Shown here in pieces: positions 5,054 to 8,751 of a stretch of 8,751 bases of DNA. The notes under the pieces were generated by a model. It worked only from the letters and a program-made list of their open reading frames with translations. It searched no databases and was not told the origin of the DNA. Source of the DNA: Coriobacteriaceae bacterium (GTDB lineage: Bacteria > Actinomycetota > Coriobacteriia > Coriobacteriales > Eggerthellaceae); contig SUUF01000001.1 of assembly GCA_015062635.1 (NCBI GenBank), positions 71,712 to 80,462 on the forward strand, written 5' to 3'. Position numbers and translations under genes: made by a program. How positions within the stretch are numbered: the stretch's first letter is position 1; the number at the start of each line of letters is the position of its first letter.

Positions 5054-6559
5054 TCACGACAGCTCGTCGAGCTCCCGTAGCAGCTCGCGCTTGCGCGTTT
5101 CCACGAGCAGGCCCTTGTTGTGGCGCAGGAACGCATCGCTGCCGTAATCGGCGACGAACCGTATGGCCAGGGTGTCGGCCGAAACGCGCGTGGTGAAGAT
5201 GACCGCCTCCTGGCTCGCGGCCCCGAACGCCTCGTCGAGAAACGCATAGGCACGCTCCATCGCGGCGCCGGCCTCTTCCGCGAGCGCCGCCTGCCGGGCG
5301 CATTCCCGGTTGAACGAGGCGCGCGCCCGCTCAAACGCATCGTCGCCGGTCGCCGCCGCCTGCGCGACTGCAGCCGACACATCGGCGAGCACCTGCGCTC
5401 GGCGCGCCCCGACGGCATCCGTTGCGCCCCGAGCAGACCCGGCGCGGGCCATCGCCTCGTCGCGCAGCGACGCGCGCAGCCCTTCGAGCGCCGCCTGCGC
5501 GGCTGCCGCATCGCCGCCCGAAAGCGCCGGTTTCAACGCGACGATGTCATCCCGCACGAGCCGTAGCGCCTGCTCGGTTTCCACCGCGGCATGCACGCGC
5601 GAGAGCACCCCCTGCCCGAGGAGCCCCACGACCGCCACGCGTTCGCCGAACGCCGCCGCCTGGGCACGCGCGACCGCATCGCCGCAATCGCCGCCGGCGA
5701 GTATCTCGGCCACCCGGTAGGTGTCGCGATACTTGCAGAACAGCTCGTAGTGCACCGAGAAATCGAGCGCGGTCTGCTCATCTTGCAGATACTGGCCGAT
5801 GAGCTCGACATCGACGCCGATGCCCTCGGCCTCATAGGCCAGAAGCATCCGGGAAAGGTCGTCCCACCCGCGCGCCGTGACGAGCCGCATGCCCGCCACC
5901 CCGGCGCGCACCAGGTAAAACGACTCGGGCCGCGCCTCGAGGAAGCCGATGACCGCCGGATGCACGCCATGGCCCGACGCGTAGTTCAGCCATACGCCGA
6001 CATCGGGCTCGACCTCGATGCGCTTCAGGCGGTCGAGCATCGCCGGGTCGAAATCGCGCGCCGACCGGTTGTATTCGGGCGGGTTGCCGGCCGTCACGAT
6101 GACCCACCCCTCGGGAAGCCGGTGCTGCCCGAAGGTCTTGTACTGCAGGAACTGCAACATCGCGGGTGCGAGCGTCTCGGACACGCAATTCACCTCGTCG
6201 AGGAACAGGATGCCCTCGGCGATGCCGCTGCGTTCCCGGGCCTCGTGCACCGCGCCGATGATCTCGCTCATCGTGTATTCCGAAACCTGGTACGTGCGGC
6301 CCCCGTATTCCCGCTCGACGATGAACGGCAGCCCGAGGGCCGTCTGGCGCGTGTGGTGCGTGATGGAATACGACACGTAGTTCACGCCGAGCTCGCGCGC
6401 GACCTGCGCGACGATGGCGGTCTTGCCCACGCCCGGAGGGCCGAGCATGATGATGGGGCGTTGCATGTGGAACGGGATGCGGTACAGTCCGCGCTCGTCC
6501 TTCGACAGGTACGCCGTCACCGCGCCCCGAATCTGCTCCATCGCCTGCTGGATGTTCAC
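5054..6559 (-). CDS. MoxR-type AAA+ ATPase with a long helical C-terminal region
   Basis: Predicted cytosolic ATP-driven remodelling enzyme. The AAA+ core (about residues 30-290) has Walker A GPPGVGKT at 40-47, Walker B ILFLDEVN at 117-124 (Asp121, Glu122), sensor 1 Asn159 in VTAGNPPEYN, a likely arginine finger in DPAMLDRLKR (171-180), and a TARGWDDLSR sensor-2-like element at 228-237. This matches the AAA_5/MoxR group. Residues about 290-501 are Ala-rich, predicted helical and coiled-coil prone, and not recognised. The start is GTG with GAGGAG (6565-6570) five nt upstream; the nearby ATG is out of frame and hits TGA at once. It begins 28 bp after the VWA gene, whose product is its likely partner, as in RavA-ViaA or CoxD-CoxE. 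The substrate is unknown. ATPase assignment is firm, function open. Confidence 0.88.
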   Translation of the reverse strand: MNIQQAMEQIRGAVTAYLSKDERGLYRIPFHMQRPIIMLGPPGVGKTAIVAQVARELGVNYVSYSITHHTRQTALGLPFIVEREYGGRTYQVSEYTMSEIIGAVHEARERSGIAEGILFLDEVNCVSETLAPAMLQFLQYKTFGQHRLPEGWVIVTAGNPPEYNRSARDFDPAMLDRLKRIEVEPDVGVWLNYASGHGVHPAVIGFLEARPESFYLVRAGVAGMRLVTARGWDDLSRMLLAYEAEGIGVDVELIGQYLQDEQTALDFSVHYELFCKYRDTYRVAEILAGGDCGDAVARAQAAAFGERVAVVGLLGQGVLSRVHAAVETEQALRLVRDDIVALKPALSGGDAAAAQAALEGLRASLRDEAMARAGSARGATDAVGARRAQVLADVSAAVAQAAATGDDAFERARASFNRECARQAALAEEAGAAMERAYAFLDEAFGAASQEAVIFTTRVSADTLAIRFVADYGSDAFLRHNKGLLVETRKRELLRELDELS

Positions 6560-6587
6560 ATCCGCTCCTCTCCCGCCAAGCGCCGCA

Positions 6588-7973
6588 TCAGCGCTCGGGA
6601 TTCAACACGACCTGCACCGCCCAGGGCGGCACGTCCTCGGCGCGGTGGTCGTCGTCGTAAAACGCAAATGCCACCGGATAACCCGGCCGGTAATCGGGGT
6701 ACACGCCCCAGCCATCGGTGAAGTACACGAGGCCGCCGAGGTCGCGGAACGCTCCCTCGGCCACAAGCCCGTCGACATATTCGAACGCGGGACGGAAATC
6801 GGTTCCCCCGAACCCCCGCAGCTCGAGCGCGCGCCCCCATTCCTCGAGCGCGCGGGCGTCGTCGATGATGTCGTCGGCCTGCACCTGCGCATCGCATTGG
6901 ATGACGCGCACCTGCACCTGGTCGGCGAAGGCATCGCCCGATTGCAGGATCGAGCAGGTCTCGTCGACAAACCGGCGCACGGCATCGCCCGACACCGATT
7001 GCGACGTGTCGATGACGATGACGAATTCGCGGATACGGCGCTCTTCCCGCTGTTCGAGCGGTTCGATGAGGGGCAGGTTGCCGTATCGGCTCAGGCCGAA
7101 GGTGTACAGCACCGGATCGAATTCCTCGTCGGAAATGCGCAGGTGCTCGCCCATCGCGGCGAACTGCCGCAGCCAGGATGCGTAATCCACGCGTTCGCTC
7201 GTTGCCGCCTCGACCTCCTCGACGAGCGAGCCGATGCGCGTGCCCCGCACGCGCTGCAACGCCTGCGCCTCTACCTTCAGCGCGCGGGCGATGCGCTTCC
7301 ATTCCTCGCGCAGCGCGCCGTCGTCCCCCTCGTCGACCTCACGTCCTACCGAAGCGCCTTCCTCGACCTCGCCGGATTCGCCGGAATCGGTCGCCGGCGC
7401 ATCGGGATCGAAGGCCTGTGCCCCCTCGGGCGCATAGGCGGCCATCGGCGTCTCCCGCCACCAGGGCGCATGGTCGTCGGCGGCGAAAAGCTCCTCCCAC
7501 CGCTCGACGTGACGTTCCCATTCACCACGCATCATCAGCCGGTACAGCCGCTGTGCGCTGACGGAGCCGCTGCAGCGCGTCTCGACGGTCGAGATGGCCG
7601 CTGCGAGCGCGACGCCCCGCGGCCCTTCCCGCGGCCCACAGAGCTCTGCGGCGATTCGCTCGGCGCAGATGTCGCACGCGAGGTTCCAGAGCCGCTCGTC
7701 GCGACCCGGCGCCGAAAAGGGATGCAGGAGGATGCAATGCAGCAGGGCATGCAGCACATCATGCGCCGGCGGCTCGCCCGTTTCGGCAAACCGCCCGAGC
7801 ACCCGCTCGGCATCGATGCCGAGCGCCGCCCCATCGGTGGCCAGGGGGCGCGCGAACGTACCGAGCGCAAACGGCACCCGGCCCACGGCCGCGGCGAAGA
7901 AGGGGTTTTGCGCCAGAACCTCGGTACGGGCGAGCTCGACCACCCTGATGGCAAGCTGCGTGCGGGCATCCAT
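6588..7973 (-). CDS. Zincin-like (DUF2201 N-terminal) plus VWA-like domain protein
   Basis: A 461-residue partner of the downstream AAA+ ATPase. The N-terminal half resembles the putative metallopeptidase domain PF13203, with HDVLHALLH at 71-79 where a zinc peptidase would have HExxH, and Asp101 in WNLACDICAER as a possible further ligand. An acidic low-complexity linker follows (about 185-220). The C-terminal VWA-like domain (PF09967 type, about 315-461) keeps a full metal-ion-dependent adhesion site: DTSQS at 322-326, Thr391 in GFGGTDF, and Asp420 in YFTDG. The ATG start (7973) overlaps the previous stop by one base (TGATG), implying coupled translation; longer N-terminal readings run into the previous gene and are Arg/Cys-rich shadows. 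No signal peptide or membrane segment is seen. The domain call is by motif; activity is unknown. Confidence 0.85.
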   Translation of the reverse strand: MDARTQLAIRVVELARTEVLAQNPFFAAAVGRVPFALGTFARPLATDGAALGIDAERVLGRFAETGEPPAHDVLHALLHCILLHPFSAPGRDERLWNLACDICAERIAAELCGPREGPRGVALAAAISTVETRCSGSVSAQRLYRLMMRGEWERHVERWEELFAADDHAPWWRETPMAAYAPEGAQAFDPDAPATDSGESGEVEEGASVGREVDEGDDGALREEWKRIARALKVEAQALQRVRGTRIGSLVEEVEAATSERVDYASWLRQFAAMGEHLRISDEEFDPVLYTFGLSRYGNLPLIEPLEQREERRIREFVIVIDTSQSVSGDAVRRFVDETCSILQSGDAFADQVQVRVIQCDAQVQADDIIDDARALEEWGRALELRGFGGTDFRPAFEYVDGLVAEGAFRDLGGLVYFTDGWGVYPDYRPGYPVAFAFYDDDHRAEDVPPWAVQVVLNPER

Positions 7974-8359
7974 CACAGCTCGAGACCCCCCGCGCGCCGG
8001 GCGCCGACCAGCCCGCCCTTGGCGTCGAGCAGCCAGGCGATGCAGCGCGTGCTTCCCGCCTGCTGCGCACGCTCGAACGCATCGCGCCAAAACGCCGGCA
8101 GGAACCCGCAGGGCGCGGCATCCGCCGCATCGAGCACCCAGGCCCAATCGTGATCGACCGCATACAATATGGTCGCGGCCCGGCAATCGCATCGCGCAAG
8201 GTCGACGTAGGGCAGCAGCCGTTTCACCACGGCAGGTTCGGCATCGAGGAATTCGGGGTTCCAGTGCTCGCGCGCCCATGCGCGCATCGCCTCGTCGCCT
8301 TCATCGGCTATGAAGCGCTCGACCGCCGCCAGCGAGCTCCACGGATACAATATCGCCAT
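7973..8359 (-). CDS. Small hypothetical protein, first gene of the VWA/AAA+ unit
   Basis: A 128-residue protein not confidently recognised. It is rich in Trp and Ala, with several Cys (57, 59, 84, 106), and lacks a signal peptide or membrane helix. The C-terminal stretch QQAGSTRCIAWLLDAKGG (99-116) has the look of an ankyrin helix pair (xxGxxxCxxWLLxxG), and VVKRLLPYVDL (44-54) could be another helical repeat unit, so a short ankyrin-like or other helical-repeat adaptor is possible at low confidence. The ATG has a strong GAGGAGG ribosome site about 7 nt upstream. Its stop overlaps the start of the VWA gene, so expression is tied to it; a partner or targeting role in that module is inference. 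Confidence 0.7.
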   Translation of the reverse strand: MAILYPWSSLAAVERFIADEGDEAMRAWAREHWNPEFLDAEPAVVKRLLPYVDLARCDCRAATILYAVDHDWAWVLDAADAAPCGFLPAFWRDAFERAQQAGSTRCIAWLLDAKGGLVGARRAGGLEL

Positions 8360-8391
8360 CGATGCCCCTCCTCACGCATTCAACACTCTCG

Positions 8392-8397
8392 ATTATG
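8392..8397 (-). promoter_or_regulatory. Possible -10 of the three-gene module
   Basis: CATAAT on the minus strand, one base from TATAAT, about 33 bp upstream of the ATG of the first module gene. No convincing -35 and no extended TG accompany it, so this is only the best candidate in the short leader. Confidence 0.25.
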
Positions 8398-8452
8398 CCG
8401 TAACCGGGCACCGCGCAGCGTCGGAATGGCACACAACCCCGCACTTGTATCG

Positions 8453-8468
8453 CCCATCGCCCGATGGG
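8453..8468. repeat. Perfect 7-bp-arm inverted repeat
   Basis: CCCATCG-CC-CGATGGG; a realistic hairpin has six pairs and a GCCC or GGGC tetraloop depending on strand. It lies about 95 bp upstream of the first module gene and is not followed by a T-run. It could be an operator or structured leader element; function is unknown. Confidence 0.3.
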
Positions 8469-8665
8469 TTGATGCGCCCTGCAGGAGCGCCTCGGCCCAC
8501 CGTTCCGCCCGGGGCCGTCAGATCCGTCCCGGCCACACTTCCGCCTCCAACACCCATGGACGCTTCCCCCATCCTTTCTCCTCCAGCATCCCGACGTGCG
8601 CGATCCGACATGACGATGCCAGTGAAGCCGAAGGGTCGTGCGGGCACACCAACCGTGTTTGAGGA

Positions 8666-8686
8666 GGTCGGAACCATGGGCCGACC
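8666..8686 (+). promoter_or_regulatory. Stem-loop around the start codon of the possible right-edge gene
   Basis: GGTCGG (8666-8671) and CCGACC (8681-8686) can pair around a 9-nt loop that holds the ATG at 8676-8678. The left arm includes the last two bases of the GAGGAGG Shine-Dalgarno (8661-8667). If the gene is real, the structure could mask initiation; it may equally be chance. Confidence 0.25.
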
Positions 8687-8751
8687 CGGCGTGCCAAGCT
8701 TCCAGTCGAATTCGCCAAAAATTCGCCATCGTGAACGGTTCGTCCGGGCGT
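8676..8751 (+). CDS. Possible 5' end of a plus-strand gene, cut by the window edge
   Basis: An ATG preceded by a near-perfect GAGGAGG (8661-8667) with an 8-nt spacer opens a frame that stays open to the window end (25 codons, N-terminal MGRPGVPSFQ, then several Arg). The product is not recognised: the visible part is basic and too short for domain assignment. Supporting a gene is the ribosome site, the best on the plus strand in this area. Against it is codon choice (AAT, AAA, ATT, CAT), which is less GC-biased at third positions than the confirmed genes. The same frame is open further upstream without a better start. Confidence 0.35.
   Translation, partial: MGRPGVPSFQSNSPKIRHRERFVRA
8709..8728. 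repeat. Short direct repeat, AATTCGCCA twice
   Basis: Two copies of AATTCGCCA (8709-8717 and 8720-8728) separated by AA, period 11 bp, close to one helical turn. It falls inside the possible right-edge coding start. It could be a protein-binding site or part of a dispersed element. Confidence 0.3.

Larger units (their letters stand above)
8360..8675. other. Intergenic region without a convincing gene
   Basis: Both strands have open frames here, as expected in GC-rich DNA, but none has a good ribosome site at its start together with protein-like composition. The visible elements are the weak -10 at 8392-8397, the hairpin at 8453-8468, and the start region of a possible plus-strand gene at its right end. 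The region separates two divergently oriented units. Confidence 0.5.

Noticed and set aside
5591..8153. Two long plus-strand frames (5591-6721 and 6414-8153) opposite the AAA+ and VWA genes
   Set aside because: Walker, MIDAS and zincin-like motifs are on the minus strand. The plus-strand products are compositionally biased shadows.
7974..8279. Longer VWA protein starting at 8279
   Set aside because: The extension is entirely within the small first gene in another frame. The TGATG junction gives a natural start at 7973.
8301..8729. Minus-strand frames upstream of the module (8301-8729, 8393-8677, 8518-8718)
   Set aside because: Three overlapping frames in different phases, none with a good ribosome site or protein-like composition; one overlaps the first module gene. 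The Cys-containing end of the 8393-8677 frame was tempting but is unsupported.
1..8751. tRNA, rRNA, CRISPR array or insertion sequence
   Set aside because: No cloverleaf, rRNA signature, regularly spaced repeat or transposase frame was seen on either strand.

Overview
The window looks like a piece of a high-GC actinobacterial chromosome, most likely an anaerobic gut member of the Coriobacteriia (Eggerthella, Gordonibacter or Adlercreutzia type). Two things point there. One is the actinobacteria-specific nucleoid protein gene mihF next to gmk and rpoZ. The other is pyrimidine genes of the NAD-linked anaerobe type (pyrK-pyrD class 1B and short-form pyrF) in place of the mycobacterial types. The lineage is inferred from gene content and composition, since no search could be run. 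All confidently called genes are on the minus strand, so transcription runs from high to low coordinates. One possible plus-strand gene enters at the right edge.

Layout from right to left. (1) 8360-8675 has no convincing gene, only small inverted repeats. A strong Shine-Dalgarno then leads into a possible plus-strand gene cut by the window end (8676-8751). (2) 8359-5054 is a three-gene module: a small unrecognised protein with a faint ankyrin-like tail, a zincin-like plus von Willebrand A (VWA) protein, and a MoxR-type AAA+ ATPase. The genes are coupled or closely spaced and a perfect hairpin closes the unit. This is the least understood part of the window. (3) 4962-2498 is a pyrK-pyrD-pyrF operon with abutting or overlapping genes. 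Its products oxidise dihydroorotate to orotate and decarboxylate OMP to UMP; the orotate phosphoribosyltransferase step between them is not encoded here. (4) 2341-1203 is mihF-gmk-rpoZ: a nucleoid protein, guanylate kinase and RNA polymerase omega. It has its own extended -10 promoter and an inverted repeat over the -35 region. (5) 1202-1068 is an intergenic stretch dominated by a 50-bp imperfect palindrome of REP/MITE type. (6) 1067-1 is thiI, cut by the left edge.

Metabolically the middle of the window joins pyrimidine synthesis (UMP) and purine nucleotide supply (GMP to GDP) to transcription (omega) and chromosome organisation (mIHF), a grouping known from Actinobacteria. The AAA+/VWA module sits upstream without an evident metabolic link. 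It resembles MoxR-VWA pairs such as RavA-ViaA and CoxD-CoxE, which remodel or activate protein complexes, and families of this type also occur in bacterial conflict systems.

Non-gene signals worth attention are the REP-like palindrome, a perfect 11-bp-arm hairpin inside gmk, and candidate operators at the mihF and pyrK promoters.
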